DNA from: Zingiber officinale
Lineage: Eukaryota; Streptophyta; Magnoliopsida; Zingiberales; Zingiberaceae
Length of the DNA: 64,000 nucleotides
Assembly (NCBI RefSeq): GCF_018446385.1
Contig: NC_055988.1
Span: 161,274,209-161,338,208 of the forward strand
Direction of reading: 5' to 3'
Shown here: positions 37,201 through 48,691 of the stretch, piece after piece
Position numbering within the stretch: position 1 is the stretch's first letter
Layout of the letters: the number at the start of each line of letters is the position of its first letter
Made by a program: the position numbers and the translations under genes
The notes under the pieces: generated by a model
Seen by the model: only the letters and a program-made list of their open reading frames with translations
Database searches by the model: none
What the model was told of the DNA's origin: nothing

Positions 37201-40200
37201 TCTAGGTATAACTAGGTTACAATATATAATACTGGAAAATTAATCTCAATCAATAGCCATTACAAGCTCATATCCTCCATAAATAATATTTTTTTTGTTG
37301 TTGATAATCTAGCTGGGAACATGCTTTGCAAGAAAACATTATGAGCTTGCTCCAATTAACCACTAGTTTGCTTCCGTCTTTGAGTTTAAATTCAACAGGA
37401 TTGAATCCTAGTTTAAATTCAACAGGATTGAATCCTAGCGTATGGAGAAGCTCAGGCAACATATCCTTCCTTCAATTTCATGATTTATGTATCCATGCCC
37501 TTTTTGCTTCAGCAATGACAGGAATGGGGAGGTCACTTGTTGCAGAGAATATCTTCATTTTGTCAATGCTTAAAGATGCGTTGACAAAATTTCTACATAT
37601 TCACTACATTCCCGCACTTAGACAATTTTCATTCGATCTCTTTTTTCTCAAAATATTTGTTGTTTGTGGTGATATGTGGGAAAATAGAAAAAAATGTCAG
37701 TTTTAGCCATTTTAGAGAAATGGAAGTTCCATCCAACTATTTCTTGAGTTGAATTTGGATTTCTATTATCATATTTGTAACTGTTTCCCATGGGTCGAAT
37801 AACACTATTGTAGTGATTTTGCAGGCTCTCATTGTATCTTGTTGTGGTTGTTTCCATGGTCGGACCGTGGGGGTAATATCTATGAGTTGCGACAATGATG
37901 CTACTCGTGATTTTGGTCCCTTGGTTCCAGGGCATCTCAAAGTTAAATTTGGTAATGTTGATGCACTAGAAAAAATCTTCAAAGGTCAGTAATCAACAAG
38001 AAATTTCACGAGAATCAAATTCTGATGTTTCATTTCAGATATTTTAATATGATAAAGGAATCAAATTTCAGATCACGGGGAGCAAATTTGTGGTTTTCTG
38101 TTTGAGCCTATTCAAGGGGAAGCAGGAGTATGTATGCTTGAGGCCCTGCCACTTCTTTGTTTGGTTAAAAAAAAAATTCAAATTCATATTTTGTGAAAAA
38201 ATTGTCAATAATATATTTTGGTTTATCGTTTTAGGAAGATCCAAATTCATGTGGCGTCAACTTCTTTAAACATTCTTTGGTTCTCAAACTGTTTTCATTT
38301 GTTCTTTGCTAAGTTTACTGCATGCCCGTAATTAATCTTAATATGATTTTTAGACAAACTGTAGCACGTTCCTAACGCTTATAAGTTGTGGTAAGTTGTG
38401 GAAGAATGTTATATTAAACTATTAATGTCATGTACAAGTAGCTTTATACTGGAGTTTCTGAAGCAGCTGCATATTTCCTCCTTATATAAAGGTCTCATTG
38501 TGAAACTATCATTAAATTGTGGAATGATGGTCAAAAACATTGAAAAGAAGCTTTTTTTGTTTGTTATTTTTTTTTTCACGGTAACAGTGGACATGTAAAT
38601 CATCCACCAATGCTAATAGGTGAACTTGTATGACTTGTTGTTGTTGCTGCATTCAGGTCATATATCCGCACCTCATCTCTACTGTGATCTGAAATATATC
38701 CGCACCTTCTCTTTCTTCATTCTTTGTTGGCTTTTGTGCTTCTTCCAGGTCATAATACCACCAGATGGTTATTTAAGATCTGTCAGAGATCTATGTTCTA
38801 GATACAATATTCTGATGATTGCTGATGAAATACAAACTGGTATAGCTCGCACTGGGAGAATGCTAGCATGCGACTGGGAAATGATACGACCTGATGTTGT
38901 GGTAAGCCTTTATAGATAACTTTAACGTTGATGTACATGTTACTTGTCTGCAATGGGTCATTTAGAATGTCCTTGATGCTTCAAGGTGTGCTTTATTATC
39001 TTCTTTGCTCTATCTTTTGTTCCTTTCGTGTCTTGAGGGCGCTTAAGGAATGCTTAACATTATTACTTGTACTACAATTTTGTGACAACTTTTGATCCAA
39101 GCTCTTGTGTGTATCAGATACTAGGAAAAGCCTTAGGAGCTGGTGTTATACCAGTAAGTGTAGTTCTTGCTGACAAGGAAATCATGTTGTGCATCCAGCC
39201 TGGAGAGCATGGAAGGTTTGCACTCGGTTTTCATGTTTATCTTTCCTAAGAATTGTCGGATTGAGTTAATTTAAACCAACATTGGAATTCAGAAAATCCA
39301 GGATTTAATTAAGAATAAACAATTTGTTGATGTATTTGGTGTCAGAGAATGGAGATGGTGAAGTCACAAACGATATACATTACACATTATCCATACCAAA
39401 AAAATATGATATGCTTCATGATTTAGGAACATTTTGTTAAATGTTCTCAGATTGAATTTTGTATCTTAAATAACTTTCAAAGATTTCAATTCCTCCCGAA
39501 TATTATCATTTACCAAGTCAAAGAATGAGAACTACAATCCCTTTTAACTATAAAATTCAATGAATCAAATGCCATATTAGTCAAGTGCTTTATTCATCAT
39601 AATGGTATCTTCACTTTGCACTTATGATGCATGGTTATTGGCAGTACTTTTGGAGGAAACCCGTTGGCAAGTGCTGTAGCAGTTGCTGCATTGGATGTTA
39701 TCAAGGAGGAAGAACTCGTCAAGAGGTATTATCTGTGGTTGCTTGGCTTCTCATGCTGTGACAAATTTTAGTTTTATCCACTGTTATTTCTGTCCTTATT
39801 TTTCTCAAGCATGTGTACCCATTTACGCAGATTAAAGAAGAGAACTATGGTTTAATGTATTATAAGTATAGCTCATATAAATACATGAATTGGTTATTTA
39901 ATAACACTTCTAGCTTTTGGATAAGAGGGTAAGCAATCAACTTTAGTAGTTTCTTGCTAATGATCCAAATTTATGGTTGTTTATATGTTGATAAATCAAA
40001 GTAGTGATAACATATGCACTAGATTGGAGTTTCAGGCCCTAGCTGAGGTTTGTCTAGGTCAGAACAGATATAGCTGAATTTATCAAACAAAAAAAAAAAA
40101 AAAAAGAAGATGACACTACTGTTGTTTTTTTTTTTGTGCAGGGCTGAACAGTTGGGGCAGGTGCTCAGGGATCAACTAGGAAAAGTTCAATTACAATTCC

Positions 40201-41331
40201 CACAGATAATAAAAGAAGTTCGGGGAAAAGGATTGCTTAATGCCATAGATCTTAACCACAAAGCCCTCTCTCCTGTTTCGGCCTATGATATATGTATGAA
40301 ATTGAAGGAGAGAGGGATTCTTGCAAAGCCAACACATGATACCATTATTCGGTTAGCTCCTCCTCTCACCATAAGGTAAGACTTTGATGTCAGCTTCTCT
40401 CTCTGTTTACACACGCGTACACATATATTCTGGAGTTGCAAAAGAATTTTTGTAGCTTTAGTTACCACATACCATGTTCAGAAGATATTTTATTCGGATA
40501 CATGAAGCGTAGATCAGTAGATGACAGACATGTTTATGCAGCTTGCTCAGTAAGGAGATGAGAGAGATAAATTTTTAGTGCAATACTCAATGACCATAAT
40601 ATACAAGGTGACACTTCCAAGTCTCTCAATCATAACAATGATAAGATTCACTTAGGTACTACTATGGATATGTTCTTACATGGAGCTCGATAAATAATCT
40701 GGGCTGCCCCAAAGAGTTGGGGATTCACTGTTTTTTCTTGTTTTAGAAAACAATAGCAGTTAAGTAGTAGCATTTATGACCCGAGAGGTTCAGGGTAGTT
40801 GCACAGCGGTAATGCAGGTCAGACCTCTATTATTTATGAGAAAGCTTTGTTTTCCTGAGTAATATTTCCCTGTTTGTCCTTTTAAAGTTCATTGCGACTT
40901 CATTGTCAGTAATCTGTAATTGAATTCTAGCCGAAGCGATTGTAAGCTTTTGTTTCAAACTGTAGTTTGCATTTTTTGCATGTGTTCTTGTTGTGTCATC
41001 TTTACCTAAAATCGGTTCCTCTTGTGCCGTTTCTGAAACTTGTTCTTCTTGTCGGGTCATCTTTACCTAAAATTTGTTCCTCTTGTGCCATTTATGAAAC
41101 TTCAATGGTTGGTGGATGGTTACGAACTGCATTGTTATATGTCGATCACTGACAGATGAATTTATATGCCTATTCAGCTTGGAGGAGATCAGCGAAGCAT
41201 CAAAAGCTATCAGTGATGTGTTGGAGATTGACTTGCCCAAGATGCAGAAGCAGAAGCAAAATGCTGAGACTCCAACACCTACGCAAGCATGTGATCGATG
41301 CGGGAAGCAATTGCACGATTCAACAGACTGA
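34247..41331 (+). CDS. OAT: Ornithine delta-aminotransferase, mitochondrial, 10 exons
   Basis: PLP-dependent class III aminotransferase converting ornithine and 2-oxoglutarate to glutamate-5-semialdehyde and glutamate, in mitochondrial arginine/proline metabolism. Exons: 34247-34410, 35045-35153, 35408-35638, 37825-37984, 38072-38127, 38749-38901, 39118-39215, 39645-39725, 40142-40375, 41178-41331; all GT-AG, phases consistent, 479 residues, the usual plant length. The N-terminus is Arg-rich without acidic residues for about 34 residues, a likely mitochondrial transit peptide. Seen: [21 protein letters not shown], the ADEIQTG motif with PLP-contacting Asp266, and GKALGAG with the Schiff-base lysine Lys295, then STFGGNPL. 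The tail has CDRCGKQLH, a CxxC seen in plant OATs. I chose the first ATG of the MAMIMKHM start; the ATGs at codons 3, 5 and 8 are weaker candidates. Nothing is broken. Confidence 0.95.
36360..36810. repeat. Degenerate tandem repeat in OAT intron 3
   Basis: Five or so diverged units of about 80 bases built on 'ggacttatgccctttt...ttaggac...ctttggatctttgg'. A 102-codon ORF in this block is an artefact of the repeat. Confidence 0.6.
37384..37437. repeat. 27-base tandem duplication in OAT intron 3
   Basis: Two perfect copies of a 27-base unit beginning gtttaaattcaacagg. Confidence 0.9.
40995..41103. repeat. 61-base tandem duplication in OAT intron 9
   Basis: Two near-perfect copies of a 61-base unit beginning gtcatctttacctaaaat, shortly before the last exon. 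Confidence 0.85.
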
Positions 41332-41430
41332 TTCCTTTGCTCTAGGTTCTTTCCCTCTTGCTACACATGCTCATGCCTACCACTGCTCAAACCAAGGAAC
41401 TACAAAGTTGAGATGATTTCAGTCTGTCCC

Positions 41431-41461
41431 AATAAACTATAAACTGTCGTGATTTAATAAA
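41431..41461 (+). terminator. Likely OAT poly(A) signals
   Basis: AATAAA occurs at 41431 and again near 41456, about 100-125 bases after the stop codon, a usual plant distance. Confidence 0.5.
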
Positions 41462-41799
41462 CCAAACTTGAATAAGAGATTTTGACTTTGCTAGTGATAT
41501 GTTCTCAACCTACTTCATTGGATTATGGGTTTTGACTTTTTCGTAAGTATGACTTTAGCCATATTACTGCTGTAGTAGTTTAATGAAGGGAAACATATGT
41601 TGTGAAGTTTGTGGATCGTATGAATAAGTTGCACCATGAACGAGTATTAGGCAACAAGGATGCTTTAGGGAAAAAGAATTATTTGTTACATTTATGAGGA
41701 ATTTTTAAAGTTAGTTTTAATAAGTACATCAAATATTTTAGCTTTTTCAACACTTTACCACTACAACTAGACTCTTTTAATGGAGATGTGAAGCAGGGA

Positions 41800-42335
41800 A
41801 GAAATTCCGAGTGAGACTTTCAAATAAGAGGTTTGTAAAAAAAAAGGAAGATAATTTGTAAATAAAAAGGAATCATTTTTAGATTTAAATAGAAAAAATT
41901 TATTTATGTAAATCAAAATTAACATTAACATGAACATCAACTATCTTCTTGCAAAGTCCTAACTCTTATTTAAATAATCTAAAAAATAAGAAAAAAATCG
42001 TAATAGAAAAAATTAGCAGAAAAAACAAATAAAAGAACTCATTTAAAAAAAAAATCTAAACTAACTTTAAAAAGAAAATTAATTTTCAAAAAAAAAAGAT
42101 AAAAAATTATATTAACTTTTAGAAAAAAAAAAACTAATTCTAAAAATTTGAAATAAATAAAGGAAAAGTTAAAAGACAAAATCTAAAGTTTTGACGACCT
42201 AATTAGTCGATTCCGTCTCCTCTGAACTCTGAATAAAGTGTAACTATGTAAAGAGGCCATGAATTAATCATCTTCCTTGTAAGTAGCCTCGATCGTCCTT
42301 CTTCAAGATCCAAAAGGGAAGTTGGCCGCAGAGGA
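41800..42335 (-). repeat. Extra copy of the short-element LTR-like repeat
   Basis: Follows the same order of words as 42340-42780 and 43430-43950 (gacgtttgaattagagg, tttaaataa.ctaaaaaataa, ctaaagttttgacgaccta, aggccatgaa, cttgtaagtagcctc). It abuts the next copy directly, giving a tandem arrangement of repeat-repeat-internal-repeat. Confidence 0.55.
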
Positions 42336-42730
42336 AGAAATCTTCGAGTGCGACGTTTGAATTAGAGGTTTGCAGAGAAAGACATAGGAAGATAATTCGT
42401 AAAAGTAGGAGCTACCTCCACATTTAAACGAAAATAAACTTTATTCCAATCAAAACCAAAATCAATATTAACCACCTTATTTTTACAAGAGTAATCTAAA
42501 CTAACTTTAAAAAAAATTAATACTAAAAAAAAGAAAGAGATAAAATCTATATTAATTTGTATAAAAGAAAACTAATTTTAAAAATTTGAAACAAATAAAG
42601 GAAAAGTCAAAAGATCAAATCTAGAGTTTTGATGACCTAGTTAGCCGATTCTATCTCATTCGGACTCCGAATAGAGTGCAACCACGTCAGGAGGCCATGA
42701 ACTCATTATCTTCCTTATAAGTAGCCTCAA

Positions 42731-43255
42731 TCATCCTTCTTCTAGATTCAAAAGGGAGGTTGGTAGCCTCATTTTCTTCGCGTAATAGCTTGAAAGGGAA
42801 CATAGACGTGTTAGATGGTATGAGATGATTGTGTTCTTAGATACTCCTGCATCAGACGTCCTAGGTTGAAAAGAACTCGTCCTCAAGTTCAAATTAACGT
42901 CTTCAGCCTCCATAGTCTCCCTTTTCTTTACATTGTCTTTCGATACAGCATGAACTGCATCTTCAAATAAGATCAAAATCTTATTGTCATCACTATAAAG
43001 TACCTTGTCAACTTCATCATCAAATACTGGTTCACCAAGTGCCTCAATCTTGTCTTCATCGTAAATTGGATCACCAATTATTTTAATCTTGTCGTCCATA
43101 TCTTTCTCAATAAAAGTTTTATCCAAATTGAAATAAAAGAACTTACAACTTTTAAGATTTCGAGCACTACGATCACAGTGTGAGACTTTCTCAACTGGAA
43201 TTTGTCTATCACGACCTTGAACATGCACCTCACTATCTTCATGATCTTGAGCCAC
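42731..43255 (-). CDS. Retroelement-derived ORF, 174 codons, function unknown
   Basis: Runs from the internal region of the short element into its left repeat. The N-terminal part is Asp/Glu/Lys-rich with the repeated GDPIYDEDKIEALGEPVFDDE type pattern sometimes seen in Gag linkers of plant LTR elements. The C-terminal third is LTR sequence. I see no catalytic or zinc motif. Transposon debris that happens to be open is the likely reading. Confidence 0.3.
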   Translation of the reverse strand: MAQDHEDSEVHVQGRDRQIPVEKVSHCDRSARNLKSCKFFYFNLDKTFIEKDMDDKIKIIGDPIYDEDKIEALGEPVFDDEVDKVLYSDDNKILILFEDAVHAVSKDNVKKRETMEAEDVNLNLRTSSFQPRTSDAGVSKNTIISYHLTRLCSLSSYYAKKMRLPTSLLNLEEG

Positions 43256-43949
43256 TAGACGCTAGGATAACTCCGTGACTTATCTTTATAGATCTTCCAT
43301 GAGCTCATAGGATATGCTTCGATCCTGGTGCAAGACTTCCTCAGTCGGAACTTATCTTTCGCAATCATGACCTCGACTACGATGATCATCCATGGATCTA
43401 AGGCTCTAATACTAACTGTCACAGGGGAAGGAATCTTCGGATACGACGTTTGAATTAGAGGGTTGTAGAGAAAAATATAGGAAGATAATTTATAAACAAA
43501 GAGGAGACACCTCTAAGTTTAAACGAAAATAAATTTTATTCAAATCAAAACCAAAATCAATATCAACCATCTTATTTTTACAAGAGCCTTAACCCTTGTT
43601 TAAATAACCTAAAAAATAAAAAAAGTCACAACAGAAAAAGCAAAAATAAAAAGAACTACTCTTATAAAAAAGATAAAATCTAAACTAACTTTAAAACAAA
43701 ATTAATCTTAAAAAAAAAGAAATCGATAAAATTTATATTAATTTTTAGAAAAAAATTAATTTTAAAAATTTGAAACAAATAAAAAAAAAGTAAAAACACC
43801 AAATCTAAAGTTTTGATGGCCTAGTTAGCCAATTCCATCTCGTCCGAACTCTGAATAGAATACAACCACATTAGGAGGCCACGAACTCTCTTGCTTGTAA
43901 GTTGCCTCATCATCCTTCTTCTAGATCCAAAAGAGAGTTTGGAAACTTC

Positions 43950-44069
43950 ATTTTCTTCTCATAATAGCTTGAAGGGGAATATAGTCATGTTGGATGATAT
44001 GAGATGATTATTTTCTTCTCATAATAGCTTGAAGGGGAATATAGTCATGTTGGATGATATGAGATGATT
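43950..44069. repeat. Perfect 60-base tandem duplication
   Basis: 43950-44009 and 44010-44069 are identical. The unit includes 'gcttgaaggggaatatag' and occurs once, diverged, at about 42773-42830. Confidence 0.95.
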
Positions 44070-44789
44070 ATATTCTTGGATGCTTCTATATCAAGATGTA
44101 TGAAGTGATAAATCCAACTAGTTCTAGGGGTGATCGACTTAGATCCCACCGACCACTAGAATAAATTAGTAAAGGCTCGTGATGAATGGTCCAGAAGCTC
44201 CGCATTTGTTTTTTTTGTTTTTTCATTCATGGAAATGTACGAATGCAATGTATAGATGTTGACTCTTAGTGGAGGTATATAGGAAAAATAATTATTGATT
44301 TTTTTTTTATGAATCTTTAAAGTTTTAAGAAATATGTTATGATTTTTTTTTTTTTAAGTAAGGACATAAACTACTCTAAATTTTATAATCGCCTAACCAC
44401 TAATTACTCTTGAGGGCGAAAAGTAAAAGGATTGATTATATAGAAATTACGTTGTTGTCTAACTTGACGAAGTGAAGGTTGTCAAAGGGGAATGAAAGAG
44501 TGAGATGGAAAACGAACGGCTAGAATAGCTATTTTATGTTTTTCTTTCTTTCATTCCGTAACACAAGCAAATGAGGATTGGTAATCTATGGATAATTTTA
44601 TTTCCCATTTTTTTTCTTTAATGAATCTTTGCCTTCAAGTGTCTTCTATTTCTCCACTATCTTCATGCAAGTAAACTGAGTAATCTCTTCTTTTCATCAA
44701 CTTTTAATGTCTTATAATTAAAAAATTATATGAGCGTCAAAGAGTGACCTCCACCAATATTAATTTCTAGTGAAAGTTTGAGGCATTTC

Positions 44790-45538
44790 GAAGGATCGAA
44801 TAGAGTCGATAGAGGAGGGTGAATATTGCTCGTTTTAAAATATTTTCTTTTCATGTTGATTCGTAAAATAAATATTAAAGCAACAACGGAAGTTAAACTA
44901 GAAAAGATAGACAAGTTCGGTTACTTGGTTCAGAATCTATGTCGACTCCTACTTCAAGACTCACGATCCTTGATCGCTCTGTTATGCAATTCACTAATAG
45001 TCTTCTTTTCAAAAATTTTGGAGAAGAAGTAACTCATACAAATGATGTATAGGATAGTAACAAGCTACTATCTTAAAAAAAGTAATGCAAGCTTTAAAGT
45101 ATATCGACAAAGATGAAAAGTTGAAGCGCAAATTGTTAGAGAAGAGTCGTAGTAGCTTGCACACGTAAATGATGTGTAGTAGTAGCAGCAACAACACAGA
45201 CAGAGAGAATGAGAATGTTACTTAGAAAAAGTTGATTGTGGCTCGGATCTTCAGATGCTCTTTTATATTTTCGGTCGACTAAAAATACATTCGGTCGATT
45301 GATCTCCCTATCGATCGACTGAACACGCATCCTTCCTTCTTCGATAAGATCCAATCTTTGCTCCATTAATTGCATTTAATGTTCGGTCGACTAATCACCC
45401 TTGATCTATCGACCAATCAATTTGATTTCCTTCTTCATTGAGAGTTGAATCTGCCATTGTGTATACCAAAATAGATTCGGTCTACCAATCCTTGGGTTTA
45501 GTTGATCAATCAACCTGACTTTCAAGTTTGCTTTACAC
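44790..45538 (-). repeat. SIRE-like LTR fragment
   Basis: Resembles the start of the LTR at 59587 (ggatcga...tagagg.gggtgaata, then 'gtcgactcctact' followed by 'acgatccttgatcgct'). At 45270-45420 it carries a cluster of GTCGAC/TCGATCGA-type words. It is cut at 45538 by the CACTA end. Confidence 0.6.
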
Positions 45539-45998
45539 CACTACAACAAAAACCCTCATAGACATCGGTTTTCCACCGGTATCTATTACATTTTCGACCG
45601 ATGTCTATGAAGACGATGTAAAAAGTCTGCCATTTTAGACATCGGTTTAAAACCGGTGTAGTATCACTTAACGACACCGGTGTTCGAATCGGTTATTAAC
45701 CGGTGTAGTATCACTTAACAACACCGTTTCATCAACGGTGTAAAACCGATGTAATATTATATGTTAATAACACCAGTTTTGGCAGCGATATACGACCGAT
45801 GTAATATTAGTTAATAACACCGGTTTTGCAGCGGTGGAAAACAGATGTAATATCAGTATTTTTTAACAGTACAAATTTGATTTTCGAAATAGTAACAAAA
45901 AAAATACACAAATATTCACAAATTACACAAATATTCTTCATTCAACAGTATCTATAAAATACACAAATATTCACAAATTACATAAATATTCTTGGGTA

Positions 45999-46620
45999 AT
46001 TTTGCATGCAGTCCCTATTGACAAATAAATCTTTGCATGCAGTCCCCACCCATTAAAATCATTGTTTTCACTCCCCAGTTAAGTATCTTTACCAAATTGC
46101 CCATGATATTTTTAGGTATAAAAAGTCTAAAAATCAGTATAAATCCTCTTAAATTGAGTATATTAACTTAGAATCTAGTATATTTTCTATCAAATTGAGT
46201 ACGATTCTAAACCCTAAACCCTAAACCCTAAACCCTAAACCCTAAACCCTAACCCTAAACCCTAAACCCTAAACCCTAAACCCTAACCCTAAACCCTAAA
46301 CCCTAAACCCTAAACCCTAAACCCTAAAAAATAAGAGGAACAATTTTGATAGAAAATATACTCGATTTTTAATATAAAGTACTGACTTTAAGAAGAATTA
46401 TACTCATTTTTGGACTTTTTGTACTCAATTTTGAAATTTTTGTACTAAAAAAATCTGAGGGGCAATTTAGGTATCAATATTTGCATGAGGGAGTTGAAAC
46501 AAGTAATACTTTGCATGCAGGGAGTGGAAACAAAGTTTTTTGGACATGGGGATTGCATGCAAAGTTAACATTATGATTGGGGATTTTTCTCTAATTTACC
46601 GTTATTACAACAGTATCCAT
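45999..46620. mobile_element. Fold-back (MITE-like) insertion with telomeric core
   Basis: Both ends carry inverted copies of 'tttgcatgcagtcccc' (two per side: near 46010 and 46045, and near 46510 and 46555), with termini GGGTAATTTT and a matching inverted AAATTACC. It interrupts a sequence that continues on both sides (tattctt...attacaacagtatc). The element has no ORF. The centre is a telomeric tract. Confidence 0.65.
46208..46328. repeat. Interstitial telomeric repeat (CCCTAAA)n
   Basis: About 17 units of CCCTAAA, two of them shortened to CCCTAA, the Arabidopsis-type plant telomere sequence. Confidence 0.95.
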
Positions 46621-46729
46621 AAAATACACAAACTAATAAATTAGTTACTTTGGTTTTGCAAAGTAACTAATATTCTTCTTACAACAGTATTCTTCTTACA
46701 ACAGTCTTTACAACTAATAAATTAGTTGC

Positions 46730-47399
46730 TGCCTGAATTCTTGTAATTCTGTATCCTGTTCGACTAATCTTTCTTCTGCCATTTTCTTCTGAAGCAAGAC
46801 ATCATCCAATTGTTTCTATAAAGCCAGAGCTCGAGCTTCTGCTTTTTCCCATCCTAACAAGTAGATCATGCATGGTTTGTTCTTAAAACAACATAGTTTC
46901 TGTGTTGGGAAGAAAATGAAAGGAAAAAAAAAAATCTAACCTGAAATTGCTTCCTCAGCTACTTTTGCTTGCTTTGCCAAAAGATCATCTTTAGCATTGG
47001 ACTCGCCGCGGACAGAAGATAGTTGTTCGTTCAAGTTTTCTACAGATTTCTCCAACTCCAGGGTCTTCCCTTTCTGAGAGAAATCATAGGCATTTACAAA
47101 TTGATTCCTAACATAAGAAGAGACATATGCTCAGTCTAGAAGAGCTGAAAATTTGTTTGGTATTGATGAGTTGTTGCCTTCTTTATTTATAATCCAAAAA
47201 ATTAACAATAAAAAACCAGTAATAAACAATCAAAATCAGTAATAGAAGATATCGATCTTTGAGTCCAAGAATTGTTTATACTGAAACATTAGTTGTGCAA
47301 AAATCAGTAATAAACCATCAAAAAGATGATTTGATTACTGCTAACCTCAATGTTCTTCCATGTGGACTTCCTATTCCATATCCACATTTTGCTCTCCAT
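46730..47399 (-). pseudogene. Filament-like plant protein (FPP) fragment, three exons with introns
   Basis: Exon 1 47399-47346 encodes MESKMWIWNRKSTWKNIE, the FPP N-terminal signature. Exon 2 47073-46941 gives the ELEKSVENLNEQL and KDDLLAKQAKVAEEAIS stretches, and exon 3 46853-about 46730 gives GWEKAEARALAL, stop, KQLDDVLLQKKMAEERL. Splice ends and phases are intact (GT-AG), so genomic DNA was captured and not a processed transcript. TAG at 46816-46818 replaces a codon in the coiled coil, and the remaining 800 or so residues of a normal FPP are absent. FPPs are long coiled-coil proteins of the cell periphery. The fragment is bracketed by direct repeats (46600-46725 and 47656-47755). Confidence 0.75.
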
Positions 47400-48691
47400 G
47401 ATTCCCACAAATTGCTGAAACATAGAAAGAGTTTGAATTAAGAGGCCAGTGAAAAAAACGTCTTGTTTAAATTAAGAATGAAATTGAGAAATCCTTTGAC
47501 TCTTCAACAGTAATATGTCAAATAACTTATACACCACTTGATGCACCAAATACCACAATTCACGTCACATCTAATTTATTGCGAAGTTCAACTCTTCAGA
47601 TATTTACAAATATTAGCTCCAACACACGTTGAATTTTACATGTTGGTTTTGTAAATATTCTTCTTACAACAGTATTCTTCTTACAACAGTATCCATAATA
47701 TTCATATATCTATCATTTCAACCTAATAAATTAGTTACTTTGGTTTTACTAAGTCTCCCAATTGTGTAGGAACCTCAGTAGCTTTTATCCCAAGTTCAGA
47801 GAAGAAGAATAATAATGAGGAAAATCAATTTCTGTATTTACAACACTATTTTGATGTTAAATGTTGTTAACATGTTTGTTTAACATTGTTGTCTCCTTGT
47901 TTAGGAGTATTCTTCATAGCCCGCATGAATTTTTAAACAAAAATCATGTCTAGTACTATTTTTCATTTTTCTTATTGATGGAATTGAACAAATCCATCGC
48001 TAAGAATTAATTTGTCTCTGGAGCACAAAAAATTATGAATTTTCATGACCTCAATCAAAGCATTAGTTTGCTTTTTGTTCTAGCATCTAAAGCAAAAGAA
48101 AGTATATAAAGGATAGAGGATAAGGAATAACCATGACAAGAAACCAGGAAAATATATAATAACAGTAGTCCTTTAAAGACAATGAAAATAAAGTAACTAA
48201 CTTAAATCTGAAGGTGATGCATAAGTTCAAAAATCTTAATAAAATACTTTGAGTGATGCCATATTGATAACAGGTAGTCGAAGATTGTAAACCTCAAATT
48301 TCATTCCCATGCTCTGATGAATCATGGTATAGCAAGATTTTAAAATTTATGAACTACTAAACAAAAATATCATGAGGAAGAATCTATAGAAGTACCTGGA
48401 CAACATGGGAAAATTCATTAAGAAGTACCTCAAGGCATTTCTAAAAAAACACATAAAGCTTATAAATTATCAGAACGTTTGTTCAAGTTTGCAGACACAC
48501 TAGCCTCATTAAATTTGCAAATGCACAACACTTGTACATACAATGAGAAAGGAACTGCAAATTCTATGGGTACATGATTAGAGTGTTAGTCCTTCATCGA
48601 CAATAATAGATAAAAGCTCATACACTGATAACCGAAGCTAACAAAATTAAAGATTTTAGTAAAAATTAGAAAAATTAACATATACACTGAC

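Larger units (their letters stand above)
42336..44100 (-). mobile_element. Short LTR-flanked element (TRIM-like), minus strand
   Basis: Related blocks at about 42336-42860 and 43425-44100 flank an internal region of only 560 bases. Just inside the right block the minus strand reads GTTAGTATTAGAGCC, a degenerate form of the tRNA-Met primer-binding site, directly after a CTGTGACA end. That fits a 5' LTR on the right and a 3' LTR on the left. No pol is present. No clean target duplication is seen because the left side is tandemly duplicated. Confidence 0.45.

Noticed and set aside
46208..46328. Chromosome end or fusion point suggested by telomeric repeats
   Set aside because: The tract is short, lies inside an inverted-repeat element and has ordinary sequence on both sides.
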